Notes under the pieces: generated by a model | Database searches by the model: none | Seen by the model: only the letters and a program-made list of their open reading frames with translations | What the model was told of the DNA's origin: nothing | Source: Phycisphaerae bacterium | Lineage (GTDB): Bacteria > Planctomycetota > Phycisphaerae > Phycisphaerales > UBA1924 | Assembly: GCA_030432905.1 (NCBI GenBank) | Contig: JAUILU010000004.1 | Span: 1-64,000, forward strand | Length of the DNA: 64,000 nucleotides | Direction of reading: 5' to 3' | Made by a program: the position numbers and the translations under genes | In this document: one piece after another, positions 55,771-64,000 of the stretch | Layout of the letters: each line of letters opens with the position of its first letter | Numbering within the stretch: the stretch's first letter is position 1

Positions 55771-56352
55771 ATGGCAGTCAAACTACTGGCGTTCTCTGGC
55801 AGTCTCCGCAAGGCATCGTTCAACCACAAGCTCATCGAGCACGCAGCCGACCTGGCGCGGAGCCGGGGCGCAACGGTCAACGTCGTCAGCCTGACCAGCT
55901 TCGACATGCCCATCTACAACCAGGACGACGAGGACGCCTCGGGCCTGCCGGACGGCGCGCTGAAGTTCCGCAAGCTTATGAAAGAGAGCGACGGGTTCAT
56001 CATCGGCTGCCCCGAGTACAACGGCTCGATGAGCGCCGCTCTCAAGAACGCGATCGACTGGGCGAGCAGGCCTTACGCCGACGAGAAGCCGCTCGAGTGC
56101 TTTGCCGGCAAGATCGTCGCGCTCACCGCCGCCTCGCCGGGCGGGCTCGGCGGCATCCGCGGGCTCGACCACGTCCGCGAGATCCTCAGCAACATCCAGT
56201 GCTACATCGTGCCGGGCATGGTCTCGGTCGGTTCGATCCACGAGGCTTTCGGTGACGACGGCAACCTCACCAACGATCGCACCCGCGCGATGCTCGACAC
56301 GCTCATCGAACGCACAGTCACCGCGTGCGCCAAGCTCAACGGGGCCGGCTAG
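55771..56352 (+). CDS. NADPH-dependent FMN reductase family protein
   Basis: A 193-aa flavodoxin-fold NAD(P)H:flavin/quinone oxidoreductase. The FMN phosphate loop FSGSLRKASFN is at 8-18, PEYNGSMSAALKNAIDW near 85-101, and ASPGGLGGIRGL near 130. GAGGA lies 9 nt before the ATG. It stops immediately before queC (TAGATG), so it is probably co-transcribed with the queuosine genes, although no queuosine-specific role for it is known to me. Confidence 0.9.
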   Translation: MAVKLLAFSGSLRKASFNHKLIEHAADLARSRGATVNVVSLTSFDMPIYNQDDEDASGLPDGALKFRKLMKESDGFIIGCPEYNGSMSAALKNAIDWASRPYADEKPLECFAGKIVALTAASPGGLGGIRGLDHVREILSNIQCYIVPGMVSVGSIHEAFGDDGNLTNDRTRAMLDTLIERTVTACAKLNGAG

Positions 56353-57033
56353 ATGCAGATGCCGGCGGTCGTGCTGCTCTCGGGCGGGCTTGACAGCGCC
56401 ACCTGCCTGGCGATCGCCAAGCGCGACGGGTTCAGCCCGACCTGCATCGCGGTTGACTACGGCCAGCGCCACCGGTGCGAGCTCGAATCCGCCAAGAACA
56501 TCGCGGCGGCGTTCAATGCGGAGCTGCGAATCGTGAGCGTCGATCTCCGCGCGTTCGGAGGCAGCGCCCTGACCCAGGACATCGACGTCCCCAAACACCG
56601 GGATGAATCCGCGATCACCAGCGAGATCCCGGTGACCTACGTCCCGGCTCGGAACCTCGTGTTCCTCTCGCTCGCGGTCGCGCAGGCCGAGGTGCTCGGT
56701 GCGCAGGACCTGTACATCGGTGTGAACCAGCTCGACTACTCGGGCTACCCGGACTGCCGGCGCGAGTTCATCGAGTCGTTCGGCGCAGCGGCGAACCTCG
56801 CGACCAAGGCGGGAGTCGAGGGCACGGCGCTCCGCGTGCAGACGCCGCTGATTGACCTGACCAAGGCCGAGATCATCAGGCTGGGCACAGAGCTCGGCGT
56901 GGACTACGGGCTGACCGTTTCCTGCTACGACCCGAGCGATGAAGGCCTTGCGTGCGGCGCGTGCGATTCGTGCCAACTTCGCAGGCGAGGCTTCGAGCAA
57001 GCCGGCGTGCCGGACCCGACGAGGTACGCATGA
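56353..57033 (+). CDS. queC: 7-cyano-7-deazaguanine synthase
   Basis: A 226-aa ATP-dependent enzyme converting 7-carboxy-7-deazaguanine to preQ0 for queuosine. The PP-loop [13 protein letters not shown] is near 8-20, DYGQRH near 35, [12 protein letters not shown] near 97, and the zinc site [17 protein letters not shown] near 195-211 (three Cys of CGACDSC plus the earlier one). It follows the FMN reductase with no gap and overlaps queE by 4 nt (ATGA). Confidence 0.95.
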   Translation: MQMPAVVLLSGGLDSATCLAIAKRDGFSPTCIAVDYGQRHRCELESAKNIAAAFNAELRIVSVDLRAFGGSALTQDIDVPKHRDESAITSEIPVTYVPARNLVFLSLAVAQAEVLGAQDLYIGVNQLDYSGYPDCRREFIESFGAAANLATKAGVEGTALRVQTPLIDLTKAEIIRLGTELGVDYGLTVSCYDPSDEGLACGACDSCQLRRRGFEQAGVPDPTRYA

Positions 57034-57746
57034 GCGTGCTCGTTTCCGAGATATTCAGCTCCATCCAGGGCGAGGGGAAACTGACCGGCGTGCCCTCGTG
57101 GTTCTTGCGGCTCAGCGGGTGCAACCTGCGGTGCACGTGGTGCGACACGCCCTACGCGAGTTGGAACCCGGAGGGCGACAAACGCACGATCGATAGCCTT
57201 GTGCAGGATGCGCGAGAATCGGGCCTGTCGCATGCGGTCGTCACGGGCGGCGAGCCGATGATCTTCAAAGAACTGACCGAGCTGTGCGCCAAGCTCCGCG
57301 AGATCGGGATGCACATCACCATCGAAACCGCGGGCACGGTCTTTCCGGAGGATTGGAGCGACCTTGCGTGCGACCTGATGTCGATCAGCCCGAAGCTGGC
57401 CAACTCGACACCCGCCAAGGACGACAGCCGGGACCCGCTCGGCGTTTGGCATGACAAGCACGAAGCACGCCGACTGGATACGGCGGTCCTGAATCGGCTC
57501 ATCACGGGCTTCGCGGATCGCCAGCTCAAATTTGTTGTCGCGGACGAGGGCGATCTGGGCGAGATCCGGTCAGTACTCGCCGATCTGCGCGGATACGAGC
57601 CGGGTGATGTGATGCTCATGCCCGAGGGGACGAGCACGCCCGAGCCGGGCTCGACGGATTGGATCGTCCGGGCGTGCCTTGAGAGCGGCTGGCGGTACTG
57701 CAACCGGCTGCATATAGAATTGTTCGGCGATCGCAGGGGGACGTGA
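57030..57746 (+). CDS. queE: 7-carboxy-7-deazaguanine synthase
   Basis: A 238-aa radical SAM enzyme making 7-carboxy-7-deazaguanine. [10 protein letters not shown] at the N-terminus, the [4Fe-4S] motif [10 protein letters not shown] (C-x3-C-x2-C), and TGGEPM near 72 are present. The short size and SIQGEG are characteristic of QueE. The ATG overlaps the queC stop. QueD is not in the window. Confidence 0.94.
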   Translation: MSVLVSEIFSSIQGEGKLTGVPSWFLRLSGCNLRCTWCDTPYASWNPEGDKRTIDSLVQDARESGLSHAVVTGGEPMIFKELTELCAKLREIGMHITIETAGTVFPEDWSDLACDLMSISPKLANSTPAKDDSRDPLGVWHDKHEARRLDTAVLNRLITGFADRQLKFVVADEGDLGEIRSVLADLRGYEPGDVMLMPEGTSTPEPGSTDWIVRACLESGWRYCNRLHIELFGDRRGT

Positions 57747-57828
57747 CGGGCCGATCGGGCTTGCGCATCTTCACCTGTGGAACCGCCGCGCAGGCAGGTT
57801 GCCTTCCTGCGCCGTTTGGGAGTGCAAT

Positions 57829-59235
57829 ATGTCAAAGCTAGCCGCTGTGTGCCTCGCTCTTCTCGTTTCACAACCGACGCTCGCCCAGCCAGAAGACAGC
57901 CGACTCCACGAGAGCCAGTCGCAGGCGCGGAGTCTCTCGCTGGCGTTCAACCACGCGTCCGAGACCGTGGGACCGAGTGTCGTGTTCATCCAGCGTAAAG
58001 ACCTGATCACCCCCGTCCGCCGGGACATTTTCGGCAGGGTCATCAGCAGGGGCAAAGCGACCTATCAGGACTCGGGCCTCGGCTCGGGCGTGATTGTTTC
58101 CGATGACGGATACATTCTTACGAACAACCACGTGATCGCCGGCGCCGAGCAGCTCGAGGTCCAGCTCCGCGACGGGCGGAGCTATTTCGCAGAGATCATC
58201 GGCACCGACCCAGCGACCGACGTCGCGGTGCTGCAAATCGACGCGGAGGACCTTGACGCAGCTGACTTCGGCGAGTCGGACGACCTGCAGGTGGGCGACT
58301 GGGTGCTCGCGGTTGGTTCGCCCTTCGGGCTGAGCAACACGGTGACCGCGGGTATCGTCAGCGCGATGGGTCGGCAGGGCGTGCTCAACAGGCCCCAGAA
58401 CACACCCGAGCAGCAGCGCGTGTTGTACGAGGAGTTCATCCAGACCGATGCCGCGATCAACCCGGGCAACTCTGGCGGGCCGATGGTCAATCTCGACGGC
58501 GAAGTCGTCGGCATCAACACCGCGATCTACAGCAAATCCGGCGGCGGGTCGATCGGGCTGAGCTTTGCCATCCCCTCGTCGATCGCCGAGCGCGTGTTCC
58601 GCTCGATCGTCGAATCGGGCAGCGTCGAGCGGGGCTGGCTTGGAGTCACGATGGAAGACCTAACCATTGAGGACCGCGCGTTGTTCGGCGATTCCGAAGG
58701 CGTGTTCATCTCCGCGGTCCTGCCAGGCTCGCCCGCCGAGCGCGCGGGGTTGCAAGAGGGCGACATCATCGTTTCCTTCGACGGAAGACAGACGTACTCG
58801 GTCAACCGGCTTCGCAACTCGATCGCGCTGACCGGCATCGATCGGCCCGCCGAGCTTGAGTACCTCCGCGGCGATGAACTCCTCAAGACCACAGCCAAGC
58901 TCATGGAGTACGCGACCTACGAACGCGACATGCTCGGCGTCGAACCCATCACCGGCGGGCTGGCGGTCATCGAGCTCCGGCCCGAGATCAACGACTATCT
59001 CGACATCGCGACCGACACCGAGGGCATCCTCGTTTACAGCGTCGAGCCGGGATCGCCGGCGCAGCGCGCAGGCATCCGGGCACGTGACCTGATCTCCAAA
59101 GCCAACAGCAAGGTCGTCGAAGAAGCCGAAGAGTTGGAGCAACAGCTCAACACACCCGAACGCAACGGCGGCGTCCGGCTCGACATCATCCGCGGCAACA
59201 GGCTCGGACGCACAACCGTCTACCCGTACCGCTAA
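57829..59235 (+). CDS. HtrA/DegP-type serine protease
   Basis: A 468-aa exported protease. A signal peptide (MSKLAAVCLALL, cleaved after TLA) starts at the ATG with GGGAG 6 nt upstream. The trypsin-like domain has the triad His in TNNHVIAG, Asp in TDVAVL and Ser in GNSGGPM. Two PDZ domains follow, each with a S-P-A-x-R-A-G core (SPAERAGL, SPAQRAGI). This is a periplasmic quality-control protease. Convergent with the RND pump genes, 12 nt apart. Confidence 0.94.
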   Translation: MSKLAAVCLALLVSQPTLAQPEDSRLHESQSQARSLSLAFNHASETVGPSVVFIQRKDLITPVRRDIFGRVISRGKATYQDSGLGSGVIVSDDGYILTNNHVIAGAEQLEVQLRDGRSYFAEIIGTDPATDVAVLQIDAEDLDAADFGESDDLQVGDWVLAVGSPFGLSNTVTAGIVSAMGRQGVLNRPQNTPEQQRVLYEEFIQTDAAINPGNSGGPMVNLDGEVVGINTAIYSKSGGGSIGLSFAIPSSIAERVFRSIVESGSVERGWLGVTMEDLTIEDRALFGDSEGVFISAVLPGSPAERAGLQEGDIIVSFDGRQTYSVNRLRNSIALTGIDRPAELEYLRGDELLKTTAKLMEYATYERDMLGVEPITGGLAVIELRPEINDYLDIATDTEGILVYSVEPGSPAQRAGIRARDLISKANSKVVEEAEELEQQLNTPERNGGVRLDIIRGNRLGRTTVYPYR

Positions 59236-59247
59236 AAGAATCTCACA

Positions 59248-62200
59248 TCAGTCGTGAGACTGGCTTGCCAGCGCATCGCCGACCATGCCGACTTCTTCAT
59301 GCGACTCAGCAATCTTGCCCGTCCAGAGCGTGCGGATGAGCATGCCGATATCGTCGAAGATCATCAGCAAACATGGCAGAACAACCAGGATGATGACCGT
59401 CGCGGAGATCAGGCCGCAACTGATCGTGATCGCCATCGGGATCAGGAACTGCGCCTGGAAGCTCTGCTCGAGCATGAGCGGGCTGAGGCCGAGCACGGTT
59501 GTTACTGTCGTGAGCATGATCGCCCGGACACGCGCCTTGCCCGCGGCGAGACAGGCGTCCGACACGCCCATCCCCGATGCGCGACGCTCGTTGAAGAACT
59601 GCATGAAGATCAGCGAGTCGTTGACCACAACACCCGCCAGCGCGATGAATCCGATGACGGACAGGAACGTCATGCTGTACCCGAGCACGAGGTGGCCCAG
59701 GATCATGCCGATCGTGGCGAACGGGATCGCCGACATCACGATCAAGGGCTGCACGTAGCTCGAGAACAGCCACGCCAGGATCACGAAGATCAGACCAGCC
59801 GCGACAAGCATGCCCAGCGGGAGCGTCGCGAACGAGTCGGCCACGTCTTGCTGCCTACCCCGCTTGAGAATCTGAACGCCCGGGTTCCGGAGCTCGATCT
59901 CCGTCAAGTCGGGCATGAACGCGGCGGTGATCTCTTCAGGGTTTGCGCCCGACTGGCGATCAACATCAGCAGAGATCGTGACAGCCCGCTTGCGGTCGAG
60001 CCTGCGCACCGTCGCGTAGCCCTCGACCTCTTCGACCCGGACGATCTCGGGCAGCGGGACCGCCTCGCCAGAGGGCGAGATCAGGAACATGCTCTCGACC
60101 GATGCGAGGCTGTTGCGGATCTCGCGTGGAAGCGTGACGCGGACGTCGATTGTTTCGTTGTCGCCAGCGAAGTTGTAAGGCTCGAGCCCGAACACCGCGC
60201 CTCGCACCTGCTGTGCGACGATCGCGGTCGTGAAGCCGAGCTCGCTGGCGCCGTCGCGAAGTTCGAGCCGAAGCTCACGCTGGCCTCGGTCCGAATCGTC
60301 GATCACGTTCCGCACGCCCGGGTACTCGGAGATGGTCGATTTGACCTCCTCAACCACGCGCGCGATCTGGTCTTCGGAATCGCCCACAACCGTGAGCGAG
60401 ATAGCGGGCCCTTCTGGGCCGCCCGAAACGCCCTCGAGCCTGAAGCTCTTGACGCCGGACATATCACCGAGCTCGGCCATGATGTCTTCGATCAGTACGG
60501 GCGACGCGCGCATGGGCGGCTCGTCCGCGTGCTTCTTGTTGAACGCCTCGCGCTGCTCGACCGGCATGATCTCAAGGATGATCTGTCCAAGGTGCGACTG
60601 CTGGCCGCCGGCGCCGCCGCCGTCGAGCGACTCGAACTCGCCCGCCACCGCCCAGCAATCGACGACTTCGGGCTGATCTAGGCAGACTTCCTCAATCCTT
60701 CGCAGGTACGAATCCGTGATCGCGGTCGGCGTCCCGATCGGCATGCGGAGTTCGCCGTTGACTGTTTCGGAGTCGTCGGTTTCCATGAAGATGAACTCGA
60801 CGACGCCGCCGGCGACGAGGCCCATTGTGCCGACCATGATCGCGATTGCCAGCGCAACCGAGACATAGCGGTGCTTTATTGAAGTCTTGAGCAGTTTGAG
60901 ATAGTTCGGGATGAGCAGCGTGTTGAAGAACTTGTCACGGGCCTTGTCGAACCGCGCTTCGAGGCGTGAGAGCTTGTTGCCGCCGTTCTTGCGGACGCGC
61001 TCGGCCTTGTGCAGGCTGTGCGCCATGTGCGAGGGCAGAATGAACAAGCACTCGATCAGCGACACGCCGAGCGCACAGGCGACGACGATCGGGAAGACTT
61101 CGAGGAAGTCGCCGATCTGTCCCTGGATGAGCGCCAGCGGGAGGAACGCGCAGATCGTCGTGAGCACCGTCGCGACCACGGGCCAGCCGACCTGTGTCGT
61201 GCCACCGACGGCGGCTTCGAGCGCCGGTTCACCGTTCTCGTTGCGCGCGGTGATGTTCTCGGCGACGACGATCGCGTCGTCAACGAGCAAACCCAGCACA
61301 ACGATCAGGCCGAACATCGTCAGCAGGTTGAGTGTGATGCCAAGGAAGTACATCACGACGAGCGTGCCGAGCAGCGACACGATCAGACCCATCGCGACCC
61401 AGAACGAAACGCGCCAGTTCAGAAGGAGCACCAGCGTCGCGAACACAAGGATGCCGCCCCAGAGCGCGTTCCGCGTGAGCAGGTCGAGTCGGCCGACGAT
61501 GAACTTGGCGAGGTCGGTGGTGTAGGCGATCTCGGAGCCCGCCGGGATCCCGCCTGCCGCGGCGCGCTGGGCGCCGAGCTGGTACGCGAGGATCCGGTTC
61601 GTCGCGGCCTCTGGCTCGGGCTTGACCGGCGCGGGCAGCCCCGCTTCTTCTGCTTTTTTGACGGCCTTCTTGTGCTTGTCCTCGAGCATCATCTTGCCCA
61701 TGAACATGCTGAAACGCTCGCCGACGGTGAGATCGAGCTCCTCGCCTCGCGCGCCGGCGACGTAAGCCTTCACAAGCTCGGCGATCTCGACCGCGTCCTG
61801 ATTCCCGACCTTGAAAACGGTGAGCGAGTACGCGGGCACGCCGTTGAGCCGCGAGCGTTTGTCGACATCGACAAAGCCCTCGGTGATGTCGGCGATGTCC
61901 GCAAGCCGAACGACCTGACCGTCGCTTCCCGCCTTGACCACGATCCTGCGGACTTGCTCGGCGCGTTCTTCTGCGCCGAGTGTTCGGATGGCGATGTTGG
62001 TCGTGCTGGATTTGACCGTACCGCCCGGGAGTTCTTGCATCTCGGCGCGGACGCGGTCGGCGATGATCGGCAGGCTCAGCTTGTGACGGATGAGCGACTC
62101 GGGCCGAACCTCGACCAGGATCTCGTCGGCGCGGATGCCCGAGATCGTGATGTCGCCCATGCCGGGCACGCTCTCGAGGTCGTCGCGGATCGCCTTGATC

Positions 62201-62658
62201 GCCAGCTTCATCGTGCGCTCGTCGGTCTCGCCGAACAGCGACACGTTGATCGTCGGCAGGTTTGGCTCGATCTTCTCGACACGGATCCGGTCCGATTCCT
62301 CGGGCAGGTCCTGCAGCGCATCGATCTCGCGTTTGACGTCGGTGACTTTCTTATCGACGTCAACGCCCTCTTCGAACTCGATCGTGACCGACGCCACGCC
62401 CTCGGCGACGGTCGTGTTGATCTCCTTCACATCATCGATGTCATCGACGACGTCCTCGATCTTGGTCGCCAGCGCATCCTCTACTTCGTCGGGGCTGGCC
62501 CCGGGGTAGGGCGCGCTCACCACGACCAGGTTCGGGTTGACCTCCGGGAAGAACTCTCGGCGGAGCTGAACGCCGAAGATGATCCCCGCCGCGATGATCG
62601 CGAACATGACAAGGTTCGCAACGACCGGCCTGTGCACCCCGAACCAAGGCAGGTTCAT
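59248..62658 (-). CDS. RND-family efflux permease (AcrB/HAE1-like)
   Basis: A 1136-aa inner-membrane pump with 12 helices and two large periplasmic loops. It begins WFGVHRPVVANLVMF and has YPGASPDEVE near 48 as in the HAE1 family. The proton-relay aspartates are in GLLVDDAIVVAENI in TM4, with a mirrored GYSMTFLSVIGFIALAGVVV in the second half (in part). Substrate class is unknown. Its start overlaps the adaptor stop by 4 nt. Confidence 0.95.
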   Translation of the reverse strand: MNLPWFGVHRPVVANLVMFAIIAAGIIFGVQLRREFFPEVNPNLVVVSAPYPGASPDEVEDALATKIEDVVDDIDDVKEINTTVAEGVASVTIEFEEGVDVDKKVTDVKREIDALQDLPEESDRIRVEKIEPNLPTINVSLFGETDERTMKLAIKAIRDDLESVPGMGDITISGIRADEILVEVRPESLIRHKLSLPIIADRVRAEMQELPGGTVKSSTTNIAIRTLGAEERAEQVRRIVVKAGSDGQVVRLADIADITEGFVDVDKRSRLNGVPAYSLTVFKVGNQDAVEIAELVKAYVAGARGEELDLTVGERFSMFMGKMMLEDKHKKAVKKAEEAGLPAPVKPEPEAATNRILAYQLGAQRAAAGGIPAGSEIAYTTDLAKFIVGRLDLLTRNALWGGILVFATLVLLLNWRVSFWVAMGLIVSLLGTLVVMYFLGITLNLLTMFGLIVVLGLLVDDAIVVAENITARNENGEPALEAAVGGTTQVGWPVVATVLTTICAFLPLALIQGQIGDFLEVFPIVVACALGVSLIECLFILPSHMAHSLHKAERVRKNGGNKLSRLEARFDKARDKFFNTLLIPNYLKLLKTSIKHRYVSVALAIAIMVGTMGLVAGGVVEFIFMETDDSETVNGELRMPIGTPTAITDSYLRRIEEVCLDQPEVVDCWAVAGEFESLDGGGAGGQQSHLGQIILEIMPVEQREAFNKKHADEPPMRASPVLIEDIMAELGDMSGVKSFRLEGVSGGPEGPAISLTVVGDSEDQIARVVEEVKSTISEYPGVRNVIDDSDRGQRELRLELRDGASELGFTTAIVAQQVRGAVFGLEPYNFAGDNETIDVRVTLPREIRNSLASVESMFLISPSGEAVPLPEIVRVEEVEGYATVRRLDRKRAVTISADVDRQSGANPEEITAAFMPDLTEIELRNPGVQILKRGRQQDVADSFATLPLGMLVAAGLIFVILAWLFSSYVQPLIVMSAIPFATIGMILGHLVLGYSMTFLSVIGFIALAGVVVNDSLIFMQFFNERRASGMGVSDACLAAGKARVRAIMLTTVTTVLGLSPLMLEQSFQAQFLIPMAITISCGLISATVIILVVLPCLLMIFDDIGMLIRTLWTGKIAESHEEVGMVGDALASQSHD

Positions 62659-64000
62659 GAGCCACCCCCATCGCTGTTTGCGCCGGAGTTAGCCGACGCA
62701 CGCGCGACGTCAGTCGGTTCGACGGTCATGCCCCCAACGAGCACATCGAGGTTCGAGATGATCACAAGCTCGCCCGTCTCGAGGCCGAATTCGATGACAG
62801 CCCACTCGGTTTCGTCGGGGTCGATCTGCGGGAAGCTGCCGCGGATGTGGTGGCTGACTTTGACATCGACTGGCATGACGCGATCAACGCCCGTGGTCTC
62901 TTCGCGTTTGGCGACCATGACGCGGTCACCCGAAACGGCTCGCCTCGGGACGAGCACCCGCTGGGATTCGTCGCTCGTCAGAACCCGGCCCAGCACGAAC
63001 TGCCCGGGCAGGAGCATCGCCTCGCCGATGCCGGTCACCGATGGGTCTTGGATGACCTCAACGAACACGGTCATGGTCCTGCTCGCGGCGTCGGCCTCGG
63101 GGGCAATACGCGAAACGCCGCCCTCCCACGAGCTTGCGGTCGGTCCGTCGGCGCGGAGTTCGACATTGTCACCGATGCGGACGGTCGAGGCCGCGGAGAT
63201 CGGCATGCGCAGCGGGATCTCGAGCCTCGTCATGTCAACAACTCGCGCGACCTGCTGGCCGATGCTCAGCAGCTCGCCCTCTTCGACGTACACATCCTGA
63301 AGCGTGCCCGCGATGGGCGAAACGATCGTCGTGCGGTCAAGGTTCTCCTGCGCCAGCGCGAGCTGCGCGACCGCCGACGCTTTGAGCGAGTTGATCTCGT
63401 CGCGCCGTGCGGGCAGCACGTCGAGCTGCTGCTGGAGCGTGGCGAGCGTGCGCTCGCTTCTGCGGATCGCTGCGAGCGCGTTGTCGATGTCGGTCTCGGT
63501 GCCCGCGCCGTCGCGGACCGCATTCCGGACCCGATCGAGGTTGCGCTGCTCGATCTCGCGTTCTTCCTCGGCAAACGCGATCTGCTCGCGGAGGCGCTTG
63601 TCCTGCGCCTCGACACTCTCAAGCTGGGCGGCGTACGAAGCCACGCTCGACTCGGCGGCCTCCACGTTGCTGATCGTGTCGGCGGTATCAAGCCGCACGA
63701 TCAACGCGCCCTGCTCAACACGCATACCCGCTTCGATCTCTTCCGGCCGGTTGACGACCCGGGCGAGGACCTGCGCAGAGACTGTTGCTGAGTTCATCGC
63801 GCGCGCCGTGCCATACCCCTCCCAGACGCGGGGGACCGCGACGGTCGTGGTCGTAATCGCGCGGACCGGGACGCCCTTGGCCTCGGTGTGGATGCGTTCG
63901 GGTTCGACCTTCATCGCCTTGAGCGCCGTGAACAGACCGAAGCCCACGCCGACGATCACCAGAACAATGACAACACGAACAACGATCGAGACGATGGAGA
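62655..64000 (-). CDS. RND efflux adaptor (membrane fusion protein), partial at 5' end
   Basis: At least 448 residues lie in the window. The frame stays open past position 64000, so the start is outside. The first visible residues are a hydrophobic helix (VVRVVIVLVIVGVGFGLF). Lipoyl half (ATVSAQVLARVV), a coiled-coil hairpin (about 105-215 of the visible part), second lipoyl half (TTIVSPIAGTLQDVYV) and beta-barrel domains follow. It pairs with the permease; the outer-membrane channel would lie beyond the edge or elsewhere. Confidence 0.9.
   Translation of the reverse strand, partial: SIVSIVVRVVIVLVIVGVGFGLFTALKAMKVEPERIHTEAKGVPVRAITTTTVAVPRVWEGYGTARAMNSATVSAQVLARVVNRPEEIEAGMRVEQGALIVRLDTADTISNVEAAESSVASYAAQLESVEAQDKRLREQIAFAEEEREIEQRNLDRVRNAVRDGAGTETDIDNALAAIRRSERTLATLQQQLDVLPARRDEINSLKASAVAQLALAQENLDRTTIVSPIAGTLQDVYVEEGELLSIGQQVARVVDMTRLEIPLRMPISAASTVRIGDNVELRADGPTASSWEGGVSRIAPEADAASRTMTVFVEVIQDPSVTGIGEAMLLPGQFVLGRVLTSDESQRVLVPRRAVSGDRVMVAKREETTGVDRVMPVDVKVSHHIRGSFPQIDPDETEWAVIEFGLETGELVIISNLDVLVGGMTVEPTDVARASANSGANSDGGGS

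Noticed and set aside
61009-63300. 763-codon open frame on the plus strand
   Set aside because: Antisense to the RND permease and adaptor, which have strong family matches; same shadow composition.

Overview
The window looks like a chromosome segment of a marine-type planctomycete, probably class Phycisphaerae. The main signs are four secreted proteins ending in the same GC-type dockerin tail (two D-x-N-x-D-G loops, then N-x-N-A-G-C), a PEP-CTERM-like protein, a pseudopilin with an H-X9-DG C-terminus, futalosine-type menaquinone synthesis, and a 23S rRNA gene with no 16S gene beside it. Coding is dense, GC-rich and mostly on the minus strand. I see no prophage, transposase, CRISPR array or tRNA gene.

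Layout. 1-2413: 5' part of a 23S rRNA gene (minus; its 3' end lies off the left edge). 2789-8378: a compact pilus-type operon whose first gene fuses PilM to a PilN-like membrane segment, followed by a PilO-like protein and a 706-aa anchored protein with RGDG repeats. 8.7-13.2 kb: a Memo-family protein with an altered metal-site motif, a type-4-like uracil-DNA glycosylase without the Fe-S cysteines, small membrane proteins and a sugar-nucleotide epimerase. 13.3-17.0 kb: two secreted GC-dockerin enzymes (metalloprotease, endonuclease I). 17.2-19.7 kb: a TraT-like lipoprotein, a decayed serine-hydrolase fragment, a K+ channel, and a 57-codon remnant of a GC-dockerin gene. 19.8-24.7 kb: a solitary atpA, a rhomboid protease split into two coupled reading frames, a zinc-ribbon membrane protein and another GC-dockerin protein. 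24.8-29.1 kb: cdaA/cdaR-like c-di-AMP genes (cdaA with DLA in place of DGA), a divergent Nfu_N-mutY pair and a lone pseudopilin. 29.1-31.6 kb: a DUF3568-like lipoprotein and acs. 31.7-38.0 kb: a second, conventional pilMNO(P)B operon. 38.2-45.1 kb: mqnB, an orphan efflux adaptor, an HD-GYP-like protein, a Ca2+/Na+ antiporter, a lipoprotein and a LOG-family protein. 45.1-54.7 kb: a 1458-aa AsmA-like protein, a divergent thioesterase/GNAT pair, a fourth GC-dockerin protein, a putative HTH protein with an operator-like palindrome, a lipoprotein and trmB. 55.0-64.0 kb: a PEP-CTERM-like protein, an FMN reductase with queC-queE, an HtrA protease and an RND efflux pair that runs off the right edge.

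How it fits together. Two pilus-type inner-membrane assembly platforms are encoded about 23 kb apart, one canonical and one with a fused PilM-PilN core and no ATPase. Several extracellular enzymes share one dockerin-like sorting tail, and the short DNA repeats encoding these tails have probably recombined at least once (the remnant at 19500-19673). Several monocistronic or divergent genes have a -10-like hexamer only 5-8 nt before the start codon and no Shine-Dalgarno, which suggests leaderless transcripts. No single locus here is clearly a new defence or metabolic system. The most unusual items are the PilM-PilN fusion module, the split rhomboid, the Fe-S-less glycosylase, and the altered active-site motifs of CdaA and Memo.
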